Assembly: GCF_030272615.1 (NCBI RefSeq)
Contig: NC_081414.1
Span: 337,942,502 to 338,006,501 of the forward strand
DNA length: 64,000 nucleotides
Direction of reading: 5' to 3'
From: Cryptomeria japonica
Taxonomy: Eukaryota > Streptophyta > Pinopsida > Cupressales > Cupressaceae
Shown piece by piece: positions 34,792 to 48,386 of this stretch. Within the stretch, counting starts at the first letter, position 1, and each line of letters starts with the position of its first letter. Under the pieces are notes generated by a model. The model saw only the letters and a list, made by a program, of their open reading frames with translations. It ran no database searches and was not told where the DNA came from. The position numbers and the translations under genes are program-made.

Positions 34792-35010
34792 TGAAATATT
34801 GTCATTGATGTCAAAGAAGAAATTAAATTACTGTTAATAGGAGTTGAAGGTATGAAGGTAAATGGCCACTACATCAAAAGATAAAATATATATGCTATTG
34901 AAATGACAGTGATAACATTAGATAAAATTCCTTATTTTATGCTTGCCGAACCTCCTAAATTTGGCATTCTTCCTTGGGATTTGATAAAAAAATAAAATTA
35001 AAAATAAAAT
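34792..35010 (+). repeat. LTR fragment related to F
   Basis: It begins TTGAAATATTGTCATTGATG, the same opening as the F LTRs, inside the F 3' LTR. It is interrupted by element D at 35011. Too short to classify further. Confidence 0.4.
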
Positions 35011-35533
35011 TGTTAGAAATTAATGTTTACTTTGTAAAGTTAAATTCCTTTTATTTGTTACTTGTAGGAATATTCCTAAGGAATCCCTACAAGTTGTTTG
35101 TCTTATTTGAGTTCTCACAACTCATTTTATTTATTCCAAATATGTGGAATATTAGATTTCCTCCTTATGAGGATTGTGATACTTTGCACACACATAGAAT
35201 GATATATGGCATCCTTAGACTTGGGAGTTACATTTGCAACTCCTCTCTCGCCTCTATATATTTGAGGTGCCTCTCTCATTTATTTCATGGAAGCATTTAT
35301 ATGCTAAGCTCACTCTCTCTTTCTCTCATTGCATTTTCTTAGGCTTTATATCGTCTTCATAATCATAGGTTTTTTTTGTGTGCTTTCTCCCTATTATAAT
35401 TCTTGTGTCATGTTCTTGGATTATGGTGTGATTTCTCTTGGCTTTGGATTCTTATTTTTATGGTAATATCCTACCTTCAAACAATTGTTCATTGATTATT
35501 TCTTTCTTGGTACTTCATGTTATTTTCCTTTCA
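35011..35533 (+). repeat. Element D 5' LTR (523 bp)
   Basis: TGTTAGAAATTAATG...TTTTCCTTTCA, followed by the primer site. Its opening is repeated at 42435-42450 plus 63863-64000, across the LINE1 insertion. 'cctctatatatttgagg' near 35260 is a likely TATA region. Confidence 0.85.
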
Positions 35534-35545
35534 TGGTATCAAAGT
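35534..35545 (+). other. Element D primer-binding site
   Basis: TGGTATCAAAGT directly follows the LTR, a common plant copia form of the initiator-Met tRNA site. Confidence 0.85.
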
Positions 35546-37715
35546 AGATTTTCTACTGATAATTTCTTGAGCTTGTATTGTTGAGGGATTAGCATTTATC
35601 TATTGGAGCACTCACCTTTAGATTACTCTCTTTGAGGAAAGAAGATAAATGTTTTTGCTTAGATTTGTTTTCATCAATCTTGTTCTTTCTTTTGAAAAGA
35701 TCTCCTATCTTAGAATTAGAACAATTTATTTAAATCTACTAATTAGATTTTTATGAATTTAAATCTTAAGTTGTTTTAAAAAAGCTTGATAGCAAGTTTT
35801 TTTTTCAATCTAACCAATTTGCATAGAGATCTAATTAACATTGCTCAATATTTTTTGTTTTGACTCTCAAATTTCATGCAAATCTTAAAAAAAATAATTA
35901 TGCTCTTTGCTTTTTTTTTTTTACAGAAAACTTGATACCATGCTTTTTTCCCCTTCTTGCAATATAAATCTTGTTTGTATCTTTTCAAATCAATCTATAT
36001 GTAATAATTATTTTTTAAAATGTAGTTTATATATTGACTCTAGTTTAGAGTTTGAGTCTCTAGTTCTTGAATATCTTTATAAGCTACAATACGCTTAACT
36101 AATAAGCCTACTTAGTTAATAAACCTGCTACCCCTTAAAATAATAGGGGGTTTAATTAATTGACTTGTAGAAATGCTAGAATAAGCAAATATAAGGCCCA
36201 CTATTATAGCTATAGAAAGGTGGGCTTCATGTTACCTTATAATGGGATGGGGGAGCTTGTTTGTGGTCGAAGAAGGGCTCACTTGCAAAGATCTATTGTG
36301 GAGTGCACAATCATGGAGGAGAATCAGGGTAACTAATTATAGAACTTGCAATAGTTCCCAAATCAATCTAACAATCAAACCCCATAAATGGAATAGATGG
36401 TCAAGAATGGCATGAATGCCACGTTTTACTCGACCCCCAGTCCTAAAGCCTATTGTGGCAAGATTTTGGTTATCAAGAAATAGAAAAAACAAGAGATGGT
36501 ATTCCTAGTACTATTCTAAAGGGGTCATGCTATGTATATAATTTGGCTAATGCCTAGTTGAATTACCCTTTTTTTAGATAATTGTAGATTGAGAATTTGA
36601 TTGATTCAATTTGAGGTGGGAACTATAGGGAGGGTGGGAAGCAATAATTCTTGAAAGGATTCAAGTTGGGAGCCTCCACTACCATAGAATTGTAGGGGCC
36701 CTCCCACTCAATTAATCAACTTGCTAGACTTTCTATAGTGGGTGTTGGGGGGGGTGGGTGGGCTAGGGTGTGGGGGGGCCAAGGAGCGGGGGGGGGCTGG
36801 AGTGGAATCATAGTTCCTTACTCTAGCAAGCTAATTAATTAGGGGGGTTAATATGCTAGTAAAGAAAGGCTTGTTGTCACGTCCACCCAACCCATTTGGT
36901 ATATAGCCTTCAACCATATTACATACATAATGCAGAACTAGTAGAACCATACCCATACCAAAAAAAATTTTGTTATTTACTCTCTGTTATTTGCTAAAAG
37001 AGAGAATTTAAAAAAAAAATTGTTCTCTACAGTTGTAACTGTTTAGTGCAAAGAATATATTAAACTACAACTATAGCTCTTTATAATTCTAATTATTTTA
37101 TTTAAGTTTGTTCATTTAAAGCATCATCCAAGTCAGTGTGAATCACATTCTATCCATCTTATTAATTTGATTGGGCTCTAATCCTTGTGCTCTTTATTAA
37201 ACTTTTATCTATTTATTTTAGCACTTTTATGTGATTAGTAAGTTTTATTACTTTTTTCATTTCCCAACACTAAATTTAGCTTTGTCTATGCATTTCATTA
37301 CTCTAACCTATGCACCATTTTTTTCCTTTTTATTGTAGTTATGCAACGACAAAGTTTAAACTTACATACTTGCCTCTCTTTATTGTTGCATTTACTACTT
37401 GTAGTTTGTTCTTGTTCTTTATCACTACCTTTAGAACATGTGTTATTTCTCTTATGTTTCCAATAACACTACAAATCTGCTTATTCTCATTTCTACACCT
37501 ATTCTTTTGTCTCTACTAAATTTTGTTGCCATCTTCAACAACTTGCACTTCATATGCCTTTTGTGCACCACCTTATTATAAATTCGTCTTTGCATTTTTT
37601 TTTAATTTTCACTTGCAGATATCTTTAAGTGATGTGCTCTCTTTGGTTTACTATACATGCGCTATCTTGAAATATGTACTCTCATCATTGCTTATATAGC
37701 CTCTCTATTGGCAAC
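35546..37715 (+). other. Decayed interior of D; G-rich block
   Basis: The gag should be here but I see no readable frame. AT-rich DNA surrounds a guanine-rich block at 36738-36800 with at least five runs of three or more G. Confidence 0.45.
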
Positions 37716-37725
37716 TGGTCATTTT

Positions 37726-40521
37726 GATGAATAGGAATTTCCATTAAAAATACACTATCCACAAAAAAGGTAGGGGGGTGTGAGATCACCCCTCAAGATT
37801 CATACGAGCAGTGCCCAAAAATAAAACTAAAACATAAAAAAAACATGAGCAATGCCTGAAAATAAAAACAACTAAATAAAAACTAGTAAGTGACTAAAGC
37901 AGTGGTAGTAGGAGGCAGAAGTGGATCTTGATCATCCTTGGGACCCCATGCATCAGTGGAGTTAGGTTTGTCATTTAGGAGGGACCACCCTTCATCAATA
38001 GCTATCTCTTCATTCTCCTTCTCCTTCCTAATCGAGGAAATGGCCAGAGCAAGCTGCAGGAACCCTTTGGAAGAGCAATGCCAAGTGGTATCTCCATCGG
38101 TTCCCATCCAACCAAAACCACCACCAACAGAAAAATTAGCACCCCTCGTATCCCACCTAGAAGAAAAGCCACCATGTGGTGGAGATGCTAAGTAGTGGTG
38201 ATTGAAGTCACCACCACCATCAAATTGGCGGTGAGAAAACTGGGCCCATAGGGGCTATGAGCAATGATTAGAGGAGTTGTGGACGGAAAGATCTAAAGGC
38301 ACTCATGCCATCATACAAGGGGAATTTCCTCAATGGTCCAAGAGAAATTACAAGTGGGTCACCATGTGGCGGAGATGCTAAGCAGTGGCAATTGAAGTCA
38401 CTACCACCATTAGATTGGCAGTGAGGAAACTGGACCCACAGGGGCTATGAGCAACGATTAGAGGAGTTGTGGTCGCATCATTGGCCCCAATGCAGAGAGC
38501 AATAATGGGAAGCAAAAAGATCTGAAGGAACTCATGCCATCATACAAGGGGAATTTCCCTAATGGTCTAGGAGAAATTGCAAGTGGGTCACCTCGAGTAC
38601 AACCTTGTTGACTTGCACTTGAATCTAAAGCATCATATTATTACAAATACACACTTTAGTAAAAAGAAAAACATGAATATCAAAAGAGTTATGAGAAAAT
38701 AAAAAAACATTCATGTCCTTACATAATGTGAAGAGAATTTCCACTCTAGAAGCATGCCAAATTTGTATGAATTTGAAGGGAATCGAAGGGGAGTCCCCTA
38801 GAAGAGCCATATGCCAAGTGAGAGGCTTGGGTTGAAAAGGCCTAAAAAAATCATGAATCCAATTCCATAAATGTTGAGAACGATGACATAACCAAAAAAG
38901 GTGAGTAAAAGACTTTGGATGACCACAGAAAGGGAAGCGAGGCTTGGGAACTCTCAAGTGTCGTAGTCAAGCTCCCAATGGCAAGCCTTGGAAAAGATTA
39001 CATCGGGTAAAGTGAGCCAACTTAGGTTCAACAATGGTCGACCAAATATAGTGTGAGATTTGTGATGCCACATGTGTTGCAACAACTACAAATTCCACTA
39101 AAGATTCAAAGTTGGGAGCATAGGCAAATGAGGCATGAGCTAGTGGTAACCCAACTTCAGTTTACAATTACAAAAGGGTGTGTTGGGAAACCAACACCAA
39201 TATTTCCACTAAGGTTTGATAGACCGAATGCCTAGCTTGTGTAGCATATTCAGAGGTAGGGCCAACAAGACAAGGTCAAATTTTTGTCGATCTGGTCAAG
39301 CAAGCTGAAACTAGATTTTCATGTCGTCCCAAGAATGAAGTTGCATGGTAGCAGCCTCTCTAGAAAAAAGGTCCCTAGGGGAGAAAATGCCACTTTTGTG
39401 AAAATGCAAAGCATTAATCCTAGGATCTCAGACTAAAGGGAACCCTTGAATTTGAAATAGTAGTGATCACCAAATATTATGTTGATTGAAAGAAAGACCA
39501 TCCCTAAATCCAACCCCATCCCAATGAAGCTAGGGTTTGACAACTTCCCAAGCACACCAAATGCCTTTGGCAACAAAATTGCCCTAAATTTGCACTTTGT
39601 CTTTCATGACAAGATGGGTTTGAAAGTTGATCCCCTTCCACGAGGGCCTATTAGCTAGATATTCAACAAAAATGCAGTGTTTGAGAAGAACTTTACAGGC
39701 TTCATTACCAGTCATGATCCGAATAACCCATTTGGCACATAACACAAGACCCTACCTTTGGGTAGAAATAAGGCCAAGCCCGCCAGACTCCTTAGGGAGA
39801 CAACAATACTCCTAGACGACTCTATAAAATCCATGATGGTCTGTTGCTGAAGTGCACAAAATATCTTGAAGAAGCTTCTCAAGCTTACTATAAGAAGATT
39901 TTGAGGGGGGCCAATAGGACGAATAGTACACATGGGTAGCAACAAGGACTTTAGAACAAATCTGGAATTTACTAGCCAATGAGAGAGGCTTAGTAATCCA
40001 GAAAACCATTTTTTGTCAATTTGGGCAAGAATCGCATTCCACAGGTCCACAAGAGAACCTTGGAAGGCAAAGAGAATGCCTAGAAATTAAAAGATTTTCC
40101 AATGCTGAATCCATTTCCACCCATATTGGAGAATCCAATTAGGGGTCAAGAGAAAGGATTGCCTGTAACACTAGGTTTTGTGTCATTGAATTGTTGACCC
40201 AGAAGCCAAATTGAAAGTATCAAGGCATTGCAAAGCTTCACGAACATTATCTTCATCTTCAATGAGGGTGAGGAAGGAATCATTTACAAAATGGCCATTG
40301 ACAAGTTGAGAAGGTGACTCAGGCAAGGAAATCCCCCTAACACGCCTAACAAAAATGGGAGATGCGAGAAGGTAACCAAAAACTTCAACGACCAACACAT
40401 ACAAGGAAGGAGCCACATGACAGCCTTGGCGAATGGAGTGAAACACACCAAAAGTTGAAGATTGTTTGTCATTGATGGTGATACAAGTAGAAGCGTCTTT
40501 AAAGAGCATTTGCATTTGCAT
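37726..40521 (-). mobile_element. LINE2: 5'-truncated L1-type LINE
   Basis: Flanked by TGGTCATTTT on both sides (37716-37725 and 40522-40531). Minus-strand pieces, in order: reverse transcriptase (40521-40183: SIRQGCHVAPSLYVLVVE, then GHFVNDSFLTL where FVDD is expected, so one catalytic Asp is Asn), connecting region (40050-39712), and zinc-binding domain (38957-38625: FCGHPKSFTHLFWLC). It ends ...TTCCTATTCATCAAAA, a normal LINE tail. Truncation inside the reverse transcriptase is usual for LINE copies. A 191-bp tandem duplication (38169-38359 and 38360-38588) lies in the 3' part. Confidence 0.8.
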
Positions 40522-40531
40522 TGGTCATTTT

Positions 40532-41490
40532 TAGTTTCTTTAAGATATAAAAACTTTAATATCTTTTGAAATGTTTCATATTTTATGTGTTTCTTGCATA
40601 GTTTGTAAACATGTCTCTCGATTTTAGTATTTTTATAAGCATTTCCTTCCAAATTGCAATCTTATCCTTTAAATTTTTTATTATTATATTATTTTTAGCA
40701 CTGCATGTTAAGTTCCAAATTTGCACCAACCAATATCTCTCTATCTCTATCTTTGCCTAGAATTGTGAGTAACCTATGTTGCGATTTGTCTTTTATGCAT
40801 TACATTTTAGTTGTATCTTGTAGGTTGTAGTATCAAAGAATAGTTTGTATTGGATCCATAATTTAAAAAAAAACTTAATTTATTCAATCATTTTTTTGTT
40901 TTATTTAAAAGTTAGATTACAAGGTTTAATTTTTTTTTTCATTTTCAATTCGTATTTTCAAGTCTTGTTATTATGTAGATGTTTTCAAAAAACTTATCAA
41001 ATCAAGATATTATTATTTTTAAATAAAATTTATATTAAATAATCTCTTAAAGTAATTTTTATAATTTTAAAATTTAATTTTCAAGCTATTTAAAAATTTG
41101 ATAATGTTCTTTTATATATATATATATAAAGATATCAAGTTTTAATTTTCAAATTATATATCACATTATAGTTTTATATTCATTTAAAAAAAATGAGTTT
41201 TAAATATACATCTAGTTTTATTTAAAAAAATAAAAAATATTAAAATTATTAATAAAGTTTTTTAAATAGCATGATCTAATTTTTCACTCTTGTTTAAGAA
41301 AAGGGGATAATTTTTTTTTCCAATCTAACTTACTGTTCAAAATTTTGCAATAATGTCAATTTTAATTTGAATTTTATAAATGTGTCATTTGTGCTAGAAA
41401 TTATAATTTATTCAAGTATTATGAGTTTTATCACAATATTGTCTTGATGAGTATTATTAGTGATTTTGATGATTAGCATGAAATGCTAAA
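40532..41490 (+). other. AT-rich interior of D, nothing recognised
   Basis: Very AT-rich with TA and T runs. No motif or usable frame was seen, though it should have held gag/protease sequence of D. Confidence 0.4.
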
Positions 41491-41960
41491 ATTTTTGCCT
41501 TGTTGAAAAATTTCTAATATGGTATTATACCATCTATTTGTATGCATGTTTTTGGTAAGATGTGTAGGGAGCCCTTTCTTCAAGGTTAAGCATAGAGTGC
41601 CCTTCAATTGCACCTCGTTCATAATAACCTTTTTTGGGATCCATGGAGAATACCTCCATCCAAATATCATGGTGTACACTTACTTTTTATTGATTATTAT
41701 TAACTTGGATCTTTTTTTTCATAGTAAGGATCGAGTTCTTAAAATTATTATGCTAGATTTCATATATCTATTGAAAGGCATTTTGATTTTAAACTCATAA
41801 TTATTAGAAATGATTATGATAAGGCATATGTCTATAATGTTTACTATGGTTCTTTAAAATCAGTTAATGTTAATTTTAAGCTATCCATTTCCTATACACC
41901 TCAACAAAATGGTGTAGTGGAAAGGAAGCATATAGTTTTGGTTTAGTTTATAGAATCATC
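41491..41960 (+). pseudogene. Element D integrase remnant
   Basis: Translation over shifted frames gives SPFFKVKHRVPF, the linker before the copia integrase core. Near 41885 comes YTPQQNGVVERKH, the canonical block with the catalytic Glu. Most of the core is deleted or frameshifted between them. Confidence 0.6.
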
Positions 41961-42019
41961 TGTAAATCTTATCAATCTTATTTTAAAGGTACTCTAATGT
42001 TGGTCTATTTTATGATACA

Positions 42020-42420
42020 AATTGTGAATTTATTTTAAAAGGATATTCTGATTCAAATATAGTGGTAGATCCCAATGATGAGAGATCTACTTTTGGTTAT
42101 TGTTTCTTTGTTGCATCAAGTGCAATGTCATGGAATAGCAAGCAACATCAATCTACTCCTCTTGGATCTATTGAAGCTAAATATTAAAGTTGTAAAAATT
42201 CATCGAAAGAGGCTCAATGGTTAAGAATATTACTTGAAGAATTGGGGCTACCTCATTGCACTTTGACATCACTTAATTAGAGAGAAAATTGAAGACAAAC
42301 ACATTTCTCTTCTATATCATAAACGTGCAGATCAATTTGTCGATATTCTCACCAAACCACTTTATAATATTCTTGGCTTACAACGCATTGAAGGGTTTCA
42401 TGTAAACTCCCAAAGTAAAG
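42020..42420 (+). pseudogene. Element D RNase H remnant
   Basis: Reads GYSDSNIVVDPNDERSTFGY, then MSWNSKQHQSTPLGSIEAKY, then HKRADQFVDILTKPL. These are the three landmark blocks of copia RNase H. Stops and a short deletion lie between them. The reverse transcriptase that should precede it is gone. Confidence 0.7.
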
Positions 42421-42422
42421 CT

Positions 42423-42450
42423 TAAGGGGGGAGGTGAGCTTTTAGGAATT
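42423..42450 (+). other. Element D polypurine tract and first 16 bases of 3' LTR
   Basis: TTAAGGGGGGAGG, then TGAGCTTTTAGGAATT. The last 13 bases (42438-42450) are the left copy of the LINE1 target duplication. The LTR continues at 63863. Confidence 0.8.
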
Positions 42451-42599
42451 GTTTTTTAAAATAAAGGGGTAAAAACTTTATTAATAATCAGAAACAAGAA
42501 TTACATAAGAAAACCAGAGCCTCAAAGATCTAGAAGAGAACAACAAGCCCAACCAAAATCAACCAGCTTCATTACTTTTCATATCCTCAACAAAGATCT

Positions 42600-45500
42600 T
42601 ATGCAAGTCCTAACAGTAATCCGGGGAAAGATGCTCCCAACCCTCAACTTTCCAATCATCACCATGTTCCGAGGCCCACTTAGCCAAACAATCAGCTGCT
42701 CTATTCCATTCATAAGGAATGTGGATGAAAGACACCTTCTCCATCATAGCACTAATTTGCCAAATCTAATGAACAATCCCTGCCAACTGCCAATTAATCC
42801 CACTCACCTTCTGCTCAATCAAGAGGTTAACAATAATCCGTGAATTTGATTCGCAGATAACATTACACCTCCCCAACTCAAAAGCACTCTCTAGGACATA
42901 GAAAATTGTTAATCACTCTATAAAATTATTAGACTGCTACCCTTTATGCACTGAAAAGAAGAAAACCACATCCCCCATACAATCCCTACCAACACCACCA
43001 ATCCCAACAAGACCCAGATTACCCCTAGACGAGCCATCGATGTTGATCTTAATGGACTCATCTTGAGGGGGCAACCATCTTCCCACCTTATAAACCTTCT
43101 TCATAGCACGTATACCTCTCCTGAGACATGATGAGACAGGTGACATTTCCCACAAACCCAACCTACTCATAATATCAGCCTCTCCTCTATCCAAAGGAAA
43201 ATTCACCTCACATTTAGCTTCCACCATCTCCCGGATCATTCCAATGATTCTATACCACACTTGTTGAACTAACAGTCTGACTTCCCTAAAGATCCTTCTA
43301 TTTCTCTCTAGCCAAATTTGCCAAAGTATGAAAATGGGCCCAATGTGCCAGACAATCTAGAGAAAAGAGGACAAAATAGGAGGCTTGCCCAAACTGCTCC
43401 AAAACTCCACCAAAGAATCCATATGAACATAAGGGTGCTTCCACACCCCCCACTAGTAGTGCCAAATTAGCAGCGAGAAAGGGCATCTAAAGAACATGTG
43501 TGAAGAATCCTCCTCCCCATTACCACACAAAACACAAATGGAAGGCCCATGGAACCCATGCATGTGAATATTGTCCCAAGTTAGACATCTATTCAAAGCC
43601 AAAGTCCAAGCAAAATAGTTATACTTCGGCCAAGAGAAATTGTTCCACACATATTTCCACTAGTGCACCTCTCTCCCCTCCAATCTATGGGTCAATAGCT
43701 CTTGGTACCCACTGGCGATAGTAAAAACACCCTTAGGATTCTGGGACCAAGCAAGTCTATCCCCATACTTAAGGGAACTACAGTGTCTATTTGCCAAAAT
43801 GCCATGAATCTCAATGTAGTCTTCATCCATACCAACAACCAGCCATTGATTAGGATCTTTCCACCGCACCATCTCTAGTTGCCCACACCTATAAACAGAC
43901 TTAAATTCTCTCACTCTAGACCACCCTACCTCTGTGAACCTCTGGAAAATATTCCCTAAGTTAGGAAACTGATCAATAGTTGGGGGGGGTGGGTAGCCAT
44001 CCAAAGAATCAAACCAAAAAAGAACCTCTTCCCCCTCTTATAGATCCAAAAAACTCCTTTTATTAGAGAAGTCCCTTCTTTGAGAGTACTCCAAATCATA
44101 GAGCCTTTCCCTGCAAGTGGATATCTTGGGATTTACTCCTTTGGGGTCCTCTGCATATACTTGTAAGACAAAATCCTAGCCCAACCTCAATCTTGTTCAA
44201 CACACCACCTCTAGTAGAATTTTGCCGCTAAAGCCTCCCCAAATAAAGTAGACTACCTTAAGCCAAGCCCACCAAACTATTTCGGGCTGGACACCAAGTC
44301 CGATTTGACAAGACACCATTTATAGGAGGATGGGTTGCCTTCCCATAAGAATTGCCTTGCCAAAGAATCCAATCTCTTCATAAACCACTTCAGGGCCACT
44401 TGGAGCATACACCTATAAATCAAAAGATCATGAACCATCATCTCGATCAGTTAAACCCGCTCAACAAAGGATAACCATTTGTGTGTCCAATGGTCAACCT
44501 TCATGCAAAATTTATCAGAATACCCTACCAAGAGTCCCTGAGAGGATTACCAATGGAGATAGGAATATCCAAATAAGTCAAGGGAAGAGAACTGACCTGG
44601 AATCTCAAGATATGAGCAATCCTCATCTGAATAGTGCAAAGTGTGTTGAAGAAGAGAATGAAAGATTTATCCTCATTGATCAACTAGTTAGAAGCCGCCA
44701 GATATACATCCAAGACTTTATCCAGATTTGTAGCTTCTTTGATCCAAGCTAGTCCCATCAGGGTTGTATCATCCACAAACTGCAAATGGGATTGAGGAGG
44801 TATGTCATTACCCCAACTCCAACCATGAATAATACCTAGACCCAAATTATACTTAATCAACCTTCACAAACCCTCAGCCAAAAGAATGAATAAGTATGGG
44901 GAAAGAGGGCCCCTCTGATGAAGACCCCTAGACGCACCAAACAACTTAGTATGATCACCATTAATTAGCATAGAGAATGAGGTAGACGAAACACAACTCA
45001 TTACCCATTGGATCCATTCATCAACAAAACCAAAAGCCCTAAGAATCTTCTGGAGAAAGGACCAACAAACTCTATCATAAGCCTTTGCCATATCCAGCTT
45101 AATAAACATAGTTTTTTCCTTGGAGGTTGCCATAGAATTAATGGTCTTAGTAGAAATGACCACTCCATCCATGATTTGATGACCCTCCACAAACCCACTT
45201 TTCTCCTAAAAAATGACACCCCCAAGCCAATTCTTGAAGCTTTCCACTATCAACTTAGAAATGATCTTGTAAATCACATTACAGAGAGAAATAGGATGAA
45301 ACTGGCCTAATCGATCCACCCCATCACACTTGGGGATGAGCGCAATGAAAGTCGCATTCAAAGCCTGAAGCATCTGCTTATTCCTCCGGGACTCTTGGAC
45401 CACCTTGAATAAGTCCAATTTTATAATATCCCAGAAATCTTGATAGAACTCAATCGGGAACCCATCCAGTCCAGGAGCTTTCCCCTTCTTCGTGTGGAAA

Positions 45501-46864
45501 ATAATCATCTCAAGTTCTTCCAGCAAAATAGGATCCATAAGCTGCTCATCCATCTCCCTAGTAATTAGAGAAGGAATACAAGAAAGAACCTGATTATCCT
45601 CTTTAGATTCCCCCTGAGAATCCTCACTAAAAAGGGATTGGAAATACTGCATAGAATCCCTAGAAATCTCCTGCAAGGATAAACACTGCTCACCTCTATC
45701 ATTAACTAGAACAGGGATGGAATTTCCACGTCTTCTTGATTTCATTGAATTGAAAAAGAACGCAGTATTCTTATCCCCCACTTGAAGCCAATCAATATGA
45801 GCTCTCTGTTTCCAGTAGATTTCCTCCCTAAGCTGCCACTCCTCTAAATCCTTGACTGCCCTGTCTTCCTCCCTAAGCAAGGATTCTGACAATCCATGCT
45901 CTCTTATTTCTATGGTAATGCCATTCAAATCTAATTGAGCAGTTATCTTAGCATGGAAAATATTACTGAAAAATTGACGATTCCACTGTTTAAGCTTAAA
46001 CTTAACAAATTGCAGCTACTTGGAAAAAGTGTACATAGTAGTGCCAAAGGCTGGTCTCCCTTTCCTCCACCACTCCGCAACATGATCCTGCAAAGAAGGA
46101 TCACGTAACCACATAAGCTGGAATTTGAAAGAAGGAATGCAAGAAACCCGAGCAGAAGAAGGCACCAATTTGATGAGCCAGTGATCTGAACCTCTCCAAT
46201 CTAAAATCTTAGAGCATGTGGACCACCCCCCACCAACCCAAAAACTAGAAACCAAAAAGCTATCCAACCTCTCCGCAATCCAATAATTCCCTACTCTCTT
46301 ATTTTTCCAAGTGAATAGACCATTAGCGGGTTTGATGTCAACAAGATTCAAGGTTGATATACTATCCCGAAGAAGGAAGGAAGAAGGCTCCAATCACATA
46401 AAACCACCCTTCTTCTCACTCAACTCTAAGATGGCATTGAAATCACCTGCCATAATCCACAGATGAAAAGGAAACAACCCACGCATAAAAGAAATATGAG
46501 ACCACAAATTCTACTTAACCTGAAGATCAGTGGGGGCATAAATGTTAGTAAACAAGATATATTCCCCAGTCTCAAGACTAGAGGCAACCCCAGATAAAGA
46601 AGATCTGGAAGCAACCCACCATACAGGATGAATCCTCAAGGGGTTCCAAAGATAGGCCACCCCTCTAGAGGAGCCAAATGCCCCAATACACTGACATTCA
46701 CCTCTCTCCCATAGCTTTAGAACTAGACCCAACATACTTTCCACAGATAATTTAGTTTCCTGTAAGAAAAGGACATAAGGAGAATGACTCCTTATCAATT
46801 CCTGAATAAAATTTTGTCTAGGGCGACTATTCAAGCCCCTCACATTCCATGATAGCACAATCAT
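42600..46864 (-). pseudogene. LINE1 ORF2: endonuclease, reverse transcriptase, RNase H
   Basis: Minus strand, in order: apurinic endonuclease-like nuclease starting MIVLSWNVRGLNSRP (46864, with LFLQETK and later GSDHWLI), reverse transcriptase (45928-44480, with FIKLDMAKAYD and motif C FVDDTTL near 44790), zinc-binding domain (43650-43453, CVLCGNGEEDSSHMFFRC), and RNase H (43090-42600: INIDGSSRGN, CESNSR, NRAADCLAKWA). The RNase H ESDS motif has become ESNS. The frame is broken by several stops and shifts. The intact protein would nick DNA and copy LINE RNA at the nick. Confidence 0.8.
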
Positions 46865-48296
46865 TTTGGGGGACTAAAAAAATGAGAAGCCAGAGTCTTT
46901 ATTGACCCTGACTCAACCAAATTCTCCCCTATCAATTTGATTTTATCCACGTTCTTCTTTCTGCCAACCTTCAAAATCTTCTCTGTTGCTCCTTTTTTAA
47001 TGTCTTTCTGAAGAAGACCCCGATGTAAGGAGATCTTATTACTTTTGACCCCATTAGGTTCCAATTTCTATGCTACAGGAGAAACATCCCCACCAACCAA
47101 CTTCACTTCAACACTAGAGATGGGTTCTGTCTGAGCCACTACTTGTTGATCCATCTCCATTTGTTGACTCCCAACCACCTGCTGAACCTGGGTAGTATCC
47201 CAGTTCACACTATCAGGGACCAACCTTGTTTCACTTTGATCCAAAGTAATCAACCCCAGATTCACCTCCTGTTGGCTAAGATCATTCAAGGATTCAAATC
47301 TGTTAAATGTATCCTCCTCCTGTCTCTCATGCAAATACCTCTTTTGACCTCAGTTCCTGCTCTTTGTCTTAACTAGGCTAAAACCACCAGCACCCACAAC
47401 CACACCATACATGGAAGCTTTTCCTTTATCAACCCCATCTAGGTTACGAGAAGGCTATTGAGGTTGATGCACAACTAGTTTAGACCTAGGAAACTTGCAC
47501 TGCAAATGACCATACTCATGACATAGACAACACCGAAATGGTAAAGTCTCATAATCCAGCTATTGGACCCAAGAATAAGAGCCGCACACATATCTATAGC
47601 ATTTGGCAAAGTCTTACTAAGATCAATTTCAACACAGATACGAGTGAAAGTCATTACCTTTCTCCCCAAGGTTTGCGTTGAAGATCCAATCGACTTCTCA
47701 AGCAAAGAAGTGAGCATCCACAACACATCCTCCCGATAAAATTCCATTGGAAAATGAGGTAATCAAACCCACACTGGGACCCTATTTGGGAGCTCCTTCA
47801 AAGGGATAAATCCTACATGCCAAGGTTTGATGAACAACCCCACCGGGTTATAAAAATATGGCCCTCCATCAAAGACACTATTGCAATCCTCCATGTAAAT
47901 GAATGTAACCATGAAGTAGTTGTTTGCCAACAACATAATCTCCATTTCCCCTTTCGGCACCCAAATCCTCTGAGCCCAATTCTCTAAAAACTACAGAGAA
48001 ACCCTCATCCCCAAAAATTTGCAGTAAAGCGAATGCTTTGAAAAATATTCAACATCCTCGGCAATCATCTTAGGCGGAATTACCAATTCTGGCCTCTCTT
48101 TGCATCTCTCAAGACAACTGTTAAAATTTAAAATCCGGGATCCGTTGGACACACCAGCACCAGCAACCCCTGAGTCGGGAGCAAAGAGATTATTATCAAA
48201 AGTCTTAACACCATGATTCGGGGAATGCACACCCAAAGCCGCTCAAAAATCCATGCTAGGAGAAGCCTTTGAAGCCACTTCTCATGAACTAGCCAT
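46861..48296 (-). pseudogene. LINE1 ORF1: RNA-binding protein, broken
   Basis: The likely ATG is at 48296, followed by two in-frame TGA stops. Next come the DUF4283-like region (IPPKMIAEDVEYFSKHSLYC, then VPKGEMEIMLLANNYFMVTF and GPYFYNPVGLFIKPW), and a zinc knuckle in a shifted frame near 47510 (CCLCHEYGHLQCKF). The tail is Gln/Val-rich, then basic. It ends SPPK-TGA, whose TGA overlaps the ORF2 ATG as ATGA. The parent protein coats LINE RNA. Confidence 0.75.
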
Positions 48297-48386
48297 CATG
48301 CTAGATCGAAAACCCACACCCTAAATGGAAAAGGGAAAGAAAGCGCTCTCCCCAAAAACTGCCACCCCAATCACCTCCCAAACCAA

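Noticed and set aside
35534-42434. D as a complete copia element
   Set aside because: Gag, protease and reverse transcriptase are unreadable or missing; only integrase and RNase H remnants are seen.
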